Part shown: positions 17,942 to 26,588 of the stretch, piece after piece
Position numbering within the stretch: the first letter of the stretch is position 1
How the letters are laid out: every line of letters starts with the position of its first letter
Assembly (NCBI GenBank): GCA_905215335.1
Contig: CAJMPQ010000007.1
Coordinates: 14,672 to 78,671, forward strand
Direction of reading: 5' to 3'
Source: an uncultured bacterium
GTDB taxonomy: Bacteria > Cyanobacteriota > Vampirovibrionia > Gastranaerophilales > Gastranaerophilaceae
DNA: 64,000 nucleotides
Program-made: the position numbers and the translations under genes
The notes under the pieces: model-generated
Databases searched by the model: none
What the model saw: the letters and a program-made list of their open reading frames with translations, nothing else
What the model was told of the DNA's origin: nothing

Positions 17942-18797
17942 AGTTGTAGCAATTGTTGGTGCTACTGCAAGCGGGAAAACATCTTATTCAATTGAACTTG
18001 CAAAAAAAATTGATGGAGAAATTATTTCTGCCGACTCACGACTTGTGTACAAAGGTTTTAATATTGGTACAGCAAAACCTACACTTGAAGAGCGTGATGG
18101 AATTCCACACTATTTAATTGATGTTGTTGAGCCTGAATTTGACTATTCAGCAGGATTATATAAACAACAAGCTAGAGAAAAAATATTTGAAATTGCTCAA
18201 AAAGGAAAAACTCCAATCATTGTTGGTGGAACAGGATTGTATATTGATATATTATTAAAAAATTATGATCTTCCACAAATCGAAGCAAACAAAGAATTAA
18301 GAAACAAATTAAAAGAACTTAATAACGAAGATTTATTCAATATGCTATTAGAAAAAAATTCAAATGCAGCTCAAAAAATAAATAAAAACGATAGAAAAAA
18401 AATAATAAGAGCTATCGAAATAATTACAACAACAGGGAAAGCATTAGACGAAACTAGAGGCATACAAAATCCTGAATTTGATATTAAATGGATTGGCAGG
18501 AATTATGATAGAACAACTTTATATAAAAGAATTGATGATAGAGTTGACATAATGATTGAAAATGGGTTAATTGAGGAAACAAAAAATTTACTTACAATTC
18601 ACGGAAGAATTCCAAACCTAATTAATACAATTGGTTATAAAGAAATAACAGGATATATTGATAATAAATATTCACTTGATGAAGCAAAGGATTTATTAAA
18701 AAAGAACACACGCAACTATGCCAAACGTCAATTAACATGGTTTAGAAGAAATGAAAATATAGAATGGAATATTTACCCTGAAAAACTAAAAAAATAA
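17904..18797 (+). CDS. miaA: tRNA dimethylallyltransferase
   Basis: This enzyme adds a dimethylallyl group to A37 of tRNAs that read UNN codons. The 297-residue product has the P-loop AIVGATASGKTSYSIELA, the tRNA-binding SADSRLVYKGFNIGTAKP, the DMAPP-site IIVGGTGLYID, and KNDRKKIIRAIEI. The ATG at 17904 gives a usual N-terminus. An in-frame ATG at 17880 lies deeper inside the upstream gene. No ribosome-binding site is obvious, so translation is probably coupled to the membrane-protein gene it overlaps. It is the last gene of the operon and ends 3 bases before a convergent gene. Confidence 0.93.
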   Translation: MNKHSLNQTKKIKVVAIVGATASGKTSYSIELAKKIDGEIISADSRLVYKGFNIGTAKPTLEERDGIPHYLIDVVEPEFDYSAGLYKQQAREKIFEIAQKGKTPIIVGGTGLYIDILLKNYDLPQIEANKELRNKLKELNNEDLFNMLLEKNSNAAQKINKNDRKKIIRAIEIITTTGKALDETRGIQNPEFDIKWIGRNYDRTTLYKRIDDRVDIMIENGLIEETKNLLTIHGRIPNLINTIGYKEITGYIDNKYSLDEAKDLLKKNTRNYAKRQLTWFRRNENIEWNIYPEKLKK

Positions 18798-18799
18798 TA

Positions 18800-19258
18800 T
18801 TATTTTTCTACTTTTATTTTTGCAACAACTTTAATAACCTGGCCTGATGTTTTATAATCAGATGCAATTTGAGGAGCATGTGCTTCATGTGGATATAACA
18901 TTACAAAATTAGAACCATTCAACGAAACAGTGTTATTTGTATCAACCGGATCAGAATAGAACGTAATATCTCTATTTTCATCGTAAGGTTCGGCTACAGA
19001 CAAACAACTTCTATCCGCTACACCTATTTTTTCATTGCCAGTTAACAATATTTGAATATCAATATATTTATCATGAGATTCATACTTAGCATTTTCAATA
19101 GTTTTAGTCGCATAAGTTTCTATATTAACGAAATTTGAATCATCTAAAATATGCTTTCCATATTCAACATTATTTCTATCTATATTCTTTAAAAATTGTA
19201 TTACTGATTTTGGAACAGCATTATACAAACATATATTATCTATTTTATCAATAATCAT
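18800..19258 (-). CDS. YhcH/YjgK/YiaL family protein
   Basis: The 152-residue product belongs to the YhcH (DUF386) family, cupin-like small proteins tied to sugar and sialic-acid catabolism, some annotated as the beta subunit of evolved beta-galactosidase. Family landmarks are ESHDKYIDIQILLTGNEKIG in the middle, DITFYSDP, and the metal-site region FVMLYPHEAHAPQ near the end. Full-length and uninterrupted. The AGGAAGG site sits 5 bases before the ATG. No sugar-catabolic neighbours are present, so the substrate is unclear. A terminator of the preceding prepilin gene separates the two, so it has its own promoter. Confidence 0.88.
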   Translation of the reverse strand: MIIDKIDNICLYNAVPKSVIQFLKNIDRNNVEYGKHILDDSNFVNIETYATKTIENAKYESHDKYIDIQILLTGNEKIGVADRSCLSVAEPYDENRDITFYSDPVDTNNTVSLNGSNFVMLYPHEAHAPQIASDYKTSGQVIKVVAKIKVEK

Positions 19259-19274
19259 ATTAACCTTCCTAAAA

Positions 19275-19303
19275 AGTAACAGACCTAATTGGTCTGTTAC
19301 TTC
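19275..19303 (-). terminator. Terminator after the cysteine-rich prepilin gene
   Basis: A perfect 12-bp stem (19275-19286 with 19292-19303), read on the minus strand, is followed by a T run. It overlaps the leader of the YhcH-family gene. Confidence 0.75.
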
Positions 19304-19310
19304 TAATTTA

Positions 19311-21560
19311 TTAGAATATTCTTAATTTATTTCTTACACCAATAAAGCATTTATGTGAATTACAAGGATTTGTACCATGTGGATCATTAAATCTTTCACC
19401 TAAATTCATACAATAAGGTGTATATTGACTAACAATTTTTGCTTGACAAGCAGCTCTAGCAAAAGAAACTGCAGGATATACTATAATCTTTTTACGAGCT
19501 TTATTAGTTGCTGTATCTGTATCAAAGTAATATACATCTGTTGGTAAACTTGATGCATCGTTACCCCCAACATATAAAGATGTTGTTGAAGTATTTTCTT
19601 TCTTAGTACCATCTAACGGATAACCAGGATAAACTGTACCATTAGCACCTATATAGAATGGGAAAATATCTTCCCATAGAGTACCGGTACCTTTTTGTCC
19701 ATCAATATCAACAAATACAGTGAAACCACTAATTGCAAAAGCTACATTTTGCTTTTGATAATTTTCTTCATCTTTGATAGCAATATTTGTTAAATCCAAA
19801 GTTCCACAACAGTTTCTGGCATCTGTCATTTTGCCTACTGTCAAACTTCTTTCATCCAAAGCATAACAGTTATTTTCATTCTTACAGAAATAGCCTTTAC
19901 CACCTGTAGCAGAATAACAATCTATATAATTTGTTTTATTTGGAACTGGTTTACAAACGTTCTGAGACGGCGTTACAGCTTGAGGATTATAAGATAATCC
20001 CGGAATTGAAGCAGATTTATCACTCAATACCCAAATTTTCAAACCATTTGCTAATACAACATTTGGAGTCAAGTTAGCAAATGCACCATCTTTACTTACA
20101 ACAGATAAGAATTTACCGTTTGTACCTGTCGCAGCATCAAATACTGGTTTATTATATTCAACATCATTTGATTTAGTCCAACCGCCACAATTTGATGAAC
20201 TTACGTTCCAATATTTAGCAATAGACTCACAGAAATTTTTACCCTTAATAATATTTGGCTTGGTTATACAAACACCATTAACTTCATCAAAGATAGCACC
20301 ACCAGAACATCCAACTTGTTTACAGTATGGTTTACCATCTTTAATTTGCATCTTATAACCCTCAACACAAGAACAAGCCGTTGAGTTTGCAGTATCCTTT
20401 ACACCTGAATAAACAGAGTGTTCAGGACAACAAGTGTTATAGATAATATCAAAATCGGTTGTACATTTGATACATTTATTATTTTTATCTGAAGTATTTG
20501 ATTTAGAATATGAAACACCTAATTCTGAAGTAATAGGACAACAAACCCTAGCATCATTATTAGAAATTTCATATCCATCTAAACATTGACAGTTAATGAA
20601 GTACTGCTTATTGTTTGTAGTATCTTTTGGCGCACTATTATACATATTATAGTATCCATAGGAAGTAGAACAAGCATTTGGATCTACAGCTGGTCTATCC
20701 CAAGCAAAACCTGGATCATTACCTCCTTGATCATATTCAACAGACTTATTCATGTAACAAGTACCATCTGAATAAGATACTGATAAAGTAGTGTTAGCAT
20801 CAACATATGGAGTACAATAATCAGTAACTAAACCATGACATAAACTTTCAGAAGTAATAGCCCCTGAAGTTAACCCACTCCTTGCTGAAGCAATAACAGA
20901 ATCAGCAGATTCTGGATTTTCATCAAAACAATTATCATTACCAAATAAGTTTGAAACTTCACCTTCAAGGTTGTCTTCAGCACAACCGTCATAATCGTCT
21001 TCTTTAAAATCATCTTTTGTATAGTAAACAGGTGTAGTTGAACCATCTTCGTTTACAATAGGTTCTGCATCTGGATTGACAATCTGTTCACCACTACATA
21101 CCTTTAACATTAAAACAAGTTCATCTACAACATCTGATGTGTAAATTGTAGATTTTGTTGTTGAACCGGCTAAAGTTTTTGGGAATAATCGTTTAAAGAA
21201 ATACCCCTCAGAATATGCTATTTTTGAAGCCATTGTAATAAAGAACAATTTTACTTCATTTTTAGCAAAATATGAATTCTTCTTTAAAAAATGTTGAAAT
21301 TGTTTTTCTGAAATATTAGAGGAATGAGCAATTTTATTTGCCTGCTCATTTTCTGCAATTGAATCTGGTAATGCAGCAATTTGACCAGCCATTTTCTCAA
21401 CTGATCTATATGCTAGATAGTAAGAATACTGTGCTGATTTTTTTAATTGCTCTTTTACAACAAGACCAGTTACACCTACTAAAATAGCAACAATCAAAAC
21501 TGCTATTGCTATTTCCATAAGGGTAAATCCCGGTTTTTTACTATTTTTAAAGAAGTTCAT
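19311..21560 (-). CDS. Giant prepilin-type protein with cysteine-rich stalk
   Basis: The product has 749 residues. The prepilin leader is canonical (KKPG|FTLMEIAIAVLIVAIL, Glu5 present), so prepilin peptidase should process it. The first ~100 residues continue as the pilin helix. Residues about 300-470 are rich in cysteine with EGF/TNFR-like spacing (CQCLDGYEI, CCPITSELG, CSCVEGYKM), implying many disulfides outside the cytoplasm. The last 250 residues look like beta-rich domains. Typical pilins have 130-200 residues, so this is more likely a minor tip adhesin or a large pseudopilin. GGAGG precedes the ATG by 4 bases, and a second ATG lies directly upstream. It is followed by a terminator. 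Function is inferred. Confidence 0.82.
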   Translation of the reverse strand: MNFFKNSKKPGFTLMEIAIAVLIVAILVGVTGLVVKEQLKKSAQYSYYLAYRSVEKMAGQIAALPDSIAENEQANKIAHSSNISEKQFQHFLKKNSYFAKNEVKLFFITMASKIAYSEGYFFKRLFPKTLAGSTTKSTIYTSDVVDELVLMLKVCSGEQIVNPDAEPIVNEDGSTTPVYYTKDDFKEDDYDGCAEDNLEGEVSNLFGNDNCFDENPESADSVIASARSGLTSGAITSESLCHGLVTDYCTPYVDANTTLSVSYSDGTCYMNKSVEYDQGGNDPGFAWDRPAVDPNACSTSYGYYNMYNSAPKDTTNNKQYFINCQCLDGYEISNNDARVCCPITSELGVSYSKSNTSDKNNKCIKCTTDFDIIYNTCCPEHSVYSGVKDTANSTACSCVEGYKMQIKDGKPYCKQVGCSGGAIFDEVNGVCITKPNIIKGKNFCESIAKYWNVSSSNCGGWTKSNDVEYNKPVFDAATGTNGKFLSVVSKDGAFANLTPNVVLANGLKIWVLSDKSASIPGLSYNPQAVTPSQNVCKPVPNKTNYIDCYSATGGKGYFCKNENNCYALDERSLTVGKMTDARNCCGTLDLTNIAIKDEENYQKQNVAFAISGFTVFVDIDGQKGTGTLWEDIFPFYIGANGTVYPGYPLDGTKKENTSTTSLYVGGNDASSLPTDVYYFDTDTATNKARKKIIVYPAVSFARAACQAKIVSQYTPYCMNLGERFNDPHGTNPCNSHKCFIGVRNKLRIF

Positions 21561-21577
21561 CATACCTCCATATATAT

Positions 21578-22402
21578 TTATTTCAATTCTAACATTGCTC
21601 TTTCAAAATCATCTTTAGCAGGCGCCTTACCATGCCAACCTGCATTATTTTCCATAAAACTTACACCTTTTCCTTTAATTGTTTTTGCAACAATTGCAGT
21701 AGGTTTATCTGAAAGTTTAGCTTCTTCAATTGATGAATAAATTTCCTGAATATTATGACCATCAATATCAATAACATTCCAACCAAAAGCTCTTATTTTT
21801 TCGGATAAATCTCCAAGAGCCTTAACATCTTCAGTATTGCCATCAATTTGCAAAGAATTTCTATCGATTATTGCAATTAAATTATTCAATTTTCTATGAG
21901 AGCCTTGCATCAAAGCTTCCCAAACATTTCCTTCTTGCATTTCGCCATCACCCAACAAAACAAAAACGTTAGCCGGATTTTTATCAATTTTTAAAGCTAA
22001 AGCTATACCACAAGCCATAGATAAGCCTTGACCTAAAGATCCAGTACAAACTTCAACTCCTGGGCACCACAAAGAAGGATGGCCTTGTAATCTTGTTCCT
22101 AGTTTTCTAAAAGACAACAATTCACTTTTTTTAATAAAACCTAATTGGGCAAGTATTGAATAATAAACTGGAGAAACATGACCTTTTGATAAAACAAAGC
22201 GATCACGGGAATTATAATTTTTAGAGAGTTTACCTTTCACTGAATGCTTCATACATTTATGAAATAAAACAGTCATTATTTCACAAGCGGACAAAGACCC
22301 GCCAATATGACCGGACTGAGCTTCATAAACCATTTTTAATATATTTTGTCTATTTTCAAGACACAAAGCCTCAATATTTTTTACTTCATCATTAGTAAGC
22401 AT
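21578..22402 (-). CDS. Transketolase, N-terminal (TPP-binding) subunit
   Basis: The 274-residue product corresponds to the thiamine-diphosphate-binding first third of transketolase: SGHIGGSLSACEIMTVLF, RFVLSKGHVSPVYYSIL, TGSLGQGLSMACGIALA, and the TPP/metal motif GDGEMQEGNVWEALM ending in RN. It lacks the pyrimidine and C-terminal domains, which are encoded separately at 45920-46888 on the other strand. Together they should transfer two-carbon units in the non-oxidative pentose phosphate pathway. The ATG comes 2 bases after the stop of the glycosyltransferase gene, without a clear ribosome-binding site, so it is probably translated from the same message. Confidence 0.93.
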   Translation of the reverse strand: MLTNDEVKNIEALCLENRQNILKMVYEAQSGHIGGSLSACEIMTVLFHKCMKHSVKGKLSKNYNSRDRFVLSKGHVSPVYYSILAQLGFIKKSELLSFRKLGTRLQGHPSLWCPGVEVCTGSLGQGLSMACGIALALKIDKNPANVFVLLGDGEMQEGNVWEALMQGSHRKLNNLIAIIDRNSLQIDGNTEDVKALGDLSEKIRAFGWNVIDIDGHNIQEIYSSIEEAKLSDKPTAIVAKTIKGKGVSFMENNAGWHGKAPAKDDFERAMLELK

Positions 22403-22404
22403 AG

Positions 22405-23121
22405 TTATTTTTTAATAAACCTCTCATTCAGTACTTTTAAAACAAATAATGGTAATGTTGGAAAGATTCTTTTAAACCTTTTAGGTTCTTTAATTGTTCG
22501 ATACAACCATTCCAACCCCAGTTTTTGATAAATTTTAGGGGCTCTTTCGACTACTCCAGCCCATACATCAAAACTTCCCCCTAATCCTATCATTGTAGAC
22601 TTAGGTAATCTCTCTTTTAATTGACTTATAAAAAACTCTTGCTTAGGTGAACCTAAAGCTACTAAAATCAAATCCGGCTCAGCTTTAACTACTTCTTCAA
22701 GAACTAGATTATTATCACTGAAATATCCATCATGAGAATACACTATATTCAAATTAGGAAGTTCGGCCTTTAAGTTTTTTACTGCTAAATCAATTACTTC
22801 AGGTTTAGCACCAATCATCGCAACAGTTTTATTTTCTTCAGAAAACTTTACAATTAAAGCTTTGCCTAATTCAATTCCTGCAATTCTTCTTACCTTATGT
22901 CCTAGAATTTTTAAACCTAGCTCAACACCAATACCATCAGGGACTACCAATTCTGCCTGATCAATAACTTTTGCAAAATCAGGCTTAGAATGAGCCGCAG
23001 AAATCATTTCAGGATTAATCGTAACAATTTGTCCTGGAGTATTATATGCGTAGTCAACAGCTTCATCAAAGGTAAAACTATCAACATTAAAACCCAAAAT
23101 TTTAACCAAGTCTCTATCCAT
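22405..23121 (-). CDS. WecG/TagA/CpsF family glycosyltransferase
   Basis: The 238-residue product belongs to the family that adds N-acetylmannosamine-type sugars to undecaprenyl-linked GlcNAc in teichoic acid or enterobacterial antigen synthesis. Family features are TINPEMISAAHSKPDF near the N-terminus, VVPDGIGVELGLK (with the catalytic Asp), the central VALGSPKQEFFI and GGSFDVWAGVVERAPK. The C-terminal tail EWLYRTIKEPKRFKR is typical and should bind the membrane. The start at 23121 (MDRDLVKI) is chosen because an extended -10 lies 6 bases upstream. An in-frame ATG at 23139 would fall upstream of that element. It is co-transcribed with the transketolase N-subunit. Confidence 0.92.
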   Translation of the reverse strand: MDRDLVKILGFNVDSFTFDEAVDYAYNTPGQIVTINPEMISAAHSKPDFAKVIDQAELVVPDGIGVELGLKILGHKVRRIAGIELGKALIVKFSEENKTVAMIGAKPEVIDLAVKNLKAELPNLNIVYSHDGYFSDNNLVLEEVVKAEPDLILVALGSPKQEFFISQLKERLPKSTMIGLGGSFDVWAGVVERAPKIYQKLGLEWLYRTIKEPKRFKRIFPTLPLFVLKVLNERFIKK

Positions 23122-23127
23122 ATGTTT

Positions 23128-23136
23128 ATTATACCA
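23128..23136 (-). promoter_or_regulatory. Extended -10 of the WecG-family gene (leaderless)
   Basis: TGG-TATAAT on the minus strand ends 6 bases before the ATG at 23121. There is no Shine-Dalgarno sequence. Confidence 0.6.
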
Positions 23137-23151
23137 CATTATGAGTAATTA

Positions 23152-23160
23152 TGCTATAAT
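23152..23160 (+). promoter_or_regulatory. Extended -10 of the secreted-protein gene at 23167 (leaderless)
   Basis: TGC-TATAAT ends 6 bases before the ATG at 23167. Its -35 region overlaps that of the divergent WecG-family promoter, whose -10 is only 21 bases away. Confidence 0.6.
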
Positions 23161-23166
23161 TAAATT

Positions 23167-24003
23167 ATGAAAAGGTTAGTTATTAAATTTTTATTTACAA
23201 TACTTTTTTGTCTTACTTTTGTTTGTAAATGTAGCGCAGTTGATTTTAATGTTCTAGTACTACCTACAAACCTATTTTCAGTATGTGATAATTATTTTTG
23301 TTTTCCAGAAGCTCAAGAAATAGTAGCGGAAGATGTAATCTTAAACCTAAATGATACAAAACATATACACACAATTCCACTTGCTGAAGTTAGAGCTAGA
23401 ATTTTACAAGATGAAAACTTAAAAACTTCCACTGAAGAAATGCTAAGAACATACCAGCAATCTGAAAAAATCGATTTTCAAACTTTAAATAAACTTTCAT
23501 CTGTTTTTAATACAAAATCTGTAATGTTAATTTCAACCTATACTATAAATGATCAATCAAATAAAAAAAGAAATCTTTGGGAAACTTTAGAAATTACGAG
23601 TGCATTTAAAATCACATACCCATTCCAATTAATCACAAATGCAGTACTAACAGATACCGTAAATGACATCATTATGTGGAGCAATAAATATAGCAAAACA
23701 TTATCAGATAATAACGGTTACTTTTCAGCTCAAACACAAGCTCAAGCTGCTTCTCAACTAGAGAGATTAAAACTTTATTCAAAAACAAATATCGCACAAA
23801 ATATAAGCCAAAATGTTCAACTACGCTTTTTCCCAAAAGAGGTTAGAACCGTAAATATAACTAAGAACAAATCTAATTCTACACAACCACAATTCACTCC
23901 AAATGCATTGGATAATCTTATAACTCCAAAATTAAACAAAGAATTAGAATACGGTCAAATAAATACATCAAATCCAAACGACGATTACATTTTTGAATTT
24001 TAA
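23167..24003 (+). CDS. Exported protein of unknown function
   Basis: The 278-residue product begins with a clear signal peptide (basic MKRLVIK, a hydrophobic stretch, likely cleavage after CSA at about residue 24). The mature part starts DFNVLVLPTNLFSV and contains two cysteines close together (VCDNYFCF) that could form a disulfide. The middle alternates helices and strands, with a segment about residues 95-125 (FNTKSVMLISTYTIN) reminiscent of periplasmic TPR/CsgG-like outer-membrane-associated proteins, but the resemblance is weak. The last 50 residues are Asn/Thr-rich and probably disordered. It has its own leaderless promoter divergent from the glycosyltransferase. No function is proposed. 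Confidence 0.78.
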   Translation: MKRLVIKFLFTILFCLTFVCKCSAVDFNVLVLPTNLFSVCDNYFCFPEAQEIVAEDVILNLNDTKHIHTIPLAEVRARILQDENLKTSTEEMLRTYQQSEKIDFQTLNKLSSVFNTKSVMLISTYTINDQSNKKRNLWETLEITSAFKITYPFQLITNAVLTDTVNDIIMWSNKYSKTLSDNNGYFSAQTQAQAASQLERLKLYSKTNIAQNISQNVQLRFFPKEVRTVNITKNKSNSTQPQFTPNALDNLITPKLNKELEYGQINTSNPNDDYIFEF

Positions 24004-24179
24004 TCCTTTACTAGCTTGATTGTATACTTAGTAGATGTATCAATTTCAGTTTTAATTTCAGAATCAAGTTTAATCATGCTAGATATAACCTTATCTATTT
24101 TGGAACAACTATCAATCAAATCAAAATAAGCAATTATTAGAATTAATGACATAAAAAATATAAAGTATCGTTTTTTCAT
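24000..24179 (-). CDS. Candidate small single-pass membrane protein
   Basis: An uninterrupted 59-residue frame starts MKKRYFIFFMSLILIIAYF, a basic head followed by one hydrophobic helix, and continues as a charged, helical tail (KIDKVISSMIKLDSEIKTE). It fills most of the otherwise empty gap 24004-24292. Its stop overlaps the stop of the convergent exported-protein gene by 4 bases. No strong ribosome-binding site is seen (GTTAG about 11 bases upstream). The gene-like composition and the membrane-protein start support it, but nothing else does. Confidence 0.4.
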   Translation of the reverse strand: MKKRYFIFFMSLILIIAYFDLIDSCSKIDKVISSMIKLDSEIKTEIDTSTKYTIKLVKD

Positions 24180-24292
24180 ACATATATACTAACCATTAGA
24201 AAATTTTATTAAATCAGACAAAATGTTAATATTCTAGTTTATAAAAGTTCACATAATGACAAATTTATGAAAAACACTGTTTTATTAAAGAC

Positions 24293-25765
24293 ATGATTAA
24301 ACCAATTAAATTAGCAAGTCAAATTATTGACATAGGAACACAAGCTGTATCTAAGAATACAAATAAAACAGATAACACTTTAATAGAAGCAAGTAGTAAT
24401 CTTGCAGAAGTAAGCTCTCAACTTTTACAATCATATAAAGGTGTGAAAGTAAAAAAATTATTTGATAGCTTCCCAGAATTTATTGAATCTTTTAAAGCTA
24501 AACTGGAAACTTTTAAAGATGTAATTCCAGAGAAATTATTCAAACAAATACAAGCAAAAACTGATGTCAAAGATTTTTCACTACAAAAGACAATCAGCGA
24601 ATATTATTCTGGCTTAAAAGATTGCAAAACTCTTGACGAAGTAAAAAAACTATATCCAGAAATTACAGTACCAAAATTAACCAGCATAGAAGATGAGCTA
24701 ACTGAAGGTGTTAAAGGTTCTGTTACAAAGGATTTGCATGAACAAATCTCAAAATTAAGTACAAGAGAAGAAAAACTAAAATATATCGATAAATATTTCA
24801 ATACAAATATATCAAGACAAACAGAAAATTGGGAAATATACCCAGAATTAAAAGAAATTCAAACAAAAGTTGCAAAGGATATTATTGATGGCAAATTTAT
24901 TAGTACAAAAAATAGTAAAGAATTAGAATATCTTTTTGCGAGAAGAATGCCACTAAAATACAGACTTTTAAAAACAGAAAGTCAAGAAAAAGTCATCCTT
25001 GACATATTACGAGAACACTACATAAATGGTAAAAACTTAACAGACATAAATATAAAAAATTTTGATGGCAAAGAAATAAATGCTTTCAGATTAAGAAATA
25101 ACATCGAATTCAGCAGCTTAGATAAACACTTCAGAGCATTCATAAAATCAAGCGAAGCTAATGCGAAACAATTCCAAGCATTATCCTCACTTGACAAACA
25201 TGAAATAAATTCTGCAATTCTAACAAAAACTTGGAAAAGTAGTAAATTAAGAGTCGATTTAGGTAATGAAACAGCTTATAAAAAAGACTGGAGTATTGTA
25301 AAAGCAGTTTGGCAAAAAACAATGTTTCCAGAAACAACATTCTACCCAACTGATAAACTAATTAATGCATTCTTACTAAACTTATATAAAAATGGTAAAA
25401 GAACTGGACACAATCCTAATCCTATTTTAAAATACTTAGATACTCCTCACATGGATAAAACAAAAATTATGCTCCTAAAAAGACTATACAAATCATCAAA
25501 AGATTTGGATATGGATAAAAATATTTTAAACGGCAATGGATTTAAAGAATTTAAATCTCAATTCAATTTAGATGATATGAAAAAATCCATTGAAAGTATT
25601 GAAGAGCACTATAAAAATGCATTTTTCAAACGTTTCTGGACAGAGGAAAGAAAAACAAGATTTTCTACAGCACTTCAAGAAAACAGAGAAATTGCCAATC
25701 AAAACATAGAAATATCTGACCAAATTCTAACAGATGCACTAAATTCAGTATTCTCAGAAATTTAA
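24293..25765 (+). CDS. Unrecognised large helical protein
   Basis: The 490-residue product is mostly alpha-helical by composition, rich in Lys, Glu, Asn and Ile, with no signal peptide or membrane span. The first 60 residues (IDIGTQAVSKNTNKTDNTLI, then AEVSSQLLQSYKG) look like a loosely ordered N-terminal segment. A conserved-looking patch about residues 340-400 reads FPETTFYPTDKLINAFL then GKRTGHNPNPILKYLDTPHM. No enzymatic motif could be assigned. The start lacks a Shine-Dalgarno sequence, and TTTTAT lies 7 bases upstream. A hairpin terminator follows 20 bases after the stop. It stands alone and no function is proposed. Confidence 0.75.
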   Translation: MIKPIKLASQIIDIGTQAVSKNTNKTDNTLIEASSNLAEVSSQLLQSYKGVKVKKLFDSFPEFIESFKAKLETFKDVIPEKLFKQIQAKTDVKDFSLQKTISEYYSGLKDCKTLDEVKKLYPEITVPKLTSIEDELTEGVKGSVTKDLHEQISKLSTREEKLKYIDKYFNTNISRQTENWEIYPELKEIQTKVAKDIIDGKFISTKNSKELEYLFARRMPLKYRLLKTESQEKVILDILREHYINGKNLTDINIKNFDGKEINAFRLRNNIEFSSLDKHFRAFIKSSEANAKQFQALSSLDKHEINSAILTKTWKSSKLRVDLGNETAYKKDWSIVKAVWQKTMFPETTFYPTDKLINAFLLNLYKNGKRTGHNPNPILKYLDTPHMDKTKIMLLKRLYKSSKDLDMDKNILNGNGFKEFKSQFNLDDMKKSIESIEEHYKNAFFKRFWTEERKTRFSTALQENREIANQNIEISDQILTDALNSVFSEI

Positions 25766-25784
25766 TTATAATTGCAAAAAACAC

Positions 25785-25817
25785 AAACCTCTGATAAGAT
25801 TTAACTATCAGAGGTTT
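25785..25817 (+). terminator. Terminator that also covers the ybaK ribosome-binding site
   Basis: A perfect 12-bp stem (25785-25796 with 25806-25817) ends in four T. Its 3' arm contains AGAGG, the only Shine-Dalgarno-like sequence before the next ATG at 25825, so it may also restrain translation of read-through mRNA. Confidence 0.7.
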
Positions 25818-25824
25818 TATTATA

Positions 25825-26289
25825 ATGACACTACCATCCGTAAAAGAATATTTAAAAGATTACAACAAAGAAAATAATATCATCGAACTATCCGAATCCA
25901 CAGCAACTGTTGAACTAGCAGCAAAAGCTCTCAATGTTGAACCTGGAAGAATAGCAAAAACACTATCATTTAAAGTTGATACAACTTGTCTTTTAATAAT
26001 CATTGCCGGTGACAAGAAAATTGATAATCGTAAATATAAAGATAAATTCCAGACAAAAGCAAAAATGCTTACTCCAGAAGAGGTAATTGAATACACCGGA
26101 CACGAAATAGGTGGAGTTTGCCCATTTGCTATAACAAATCCTGATGTAAAAATTTATTGTGATATATCTCTAAAAAAGTATAAAACAGTTTTTCCAGCAT
26201 GTGGCTCGCAAAATTCAGCAATAGAACTAACACCAGAAGAAGTATTTTTTATCTCAAAATCCTTGGAATGGATTGATATATCTAAATAA
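25825..26289 (+). CDS. YbaK/EbsC-type aminoacyl-tRNA editing protein
   Basis: The 154-residue product is a free-standing prolyl-tRNA-synthetase editing-domain homologue. Such proteins deacylate mischarged tRNA(Pro), for example Cys- or Ala-tRNA(Pro). The catalytic lysine is in GRIAKTLSF. Other family signatures are IIIAGDKKIDNRK, EIGGVCPFAI and PACGSQNSAIELTPEEV. Which amino acid it removes cannot be decided from the sequence. The ATG lies 7 bases after the terminator hairpin of the previous gene. The only Shine-Dalgarno-like bases are in the 3' arm of that hairpin, and TATAAT overlaps the ATG itself. Confidence 0.92.
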   Translation: MTLPSVKEYLKDYNKENNIIELSESTATVELAAKALNVEPGRIAKTLSFKVDTTCLLIIIAGDKKIDNRKYKDKFQTKAKMLTPEEVIEYTGHEIGGVCPFAITNPDVKIYCDISLKKYKTVFPACGSQNSAIELTPEEVFFISKSLEWIDISK

Positions 26290-26367
26290 AAAAATCTAAT
26301 ACTTACTATCTTATAATTAACAATTATAAATATAATAAAAAGAACCTATATAACTAGGTTCTTTTTA

Positions 26368-26456
26368 TGGTGCCGATGGCCGGGGTCGAACCGGCACGAG
26401 GGTTGAACCTCACAAGATTTTGAGTCTAGCACGTCTACCAATTCCATCACATCGGC
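26368..26456 (-). tRNA. tRNA-Leu (anticodon CAA)
   Basis: Read on the minus strand, the 89-base cloverleaf has a 7-bp acceptor stem GCCGATG/CATCGGC, discriminator A and an encoded CCA. It has a D loop with GGTAGAC, an anticodon loop CT-CAA-AA, a long variable arm (GAGG/CCTC) as in class II tRNAs, and a T arm GCCGG-TTCGACC-CCGGC. The anticodon stem contains one T-T mismatch (second pair from the top). The surrounding 26290-26588 has no protein gene. Confidence 0.93.
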
Positions 26457-26588
26457 TTATTTAATTGTCATAACAACATGCTATCAAAAAAATAATAATT
26501 TTCAAGAACTTTTTGAAATTAAACTCCTACAACTAATATAACCAACTAGTGAATTTAAAATTTATCTAAAATATAAGATAAAACTTAT

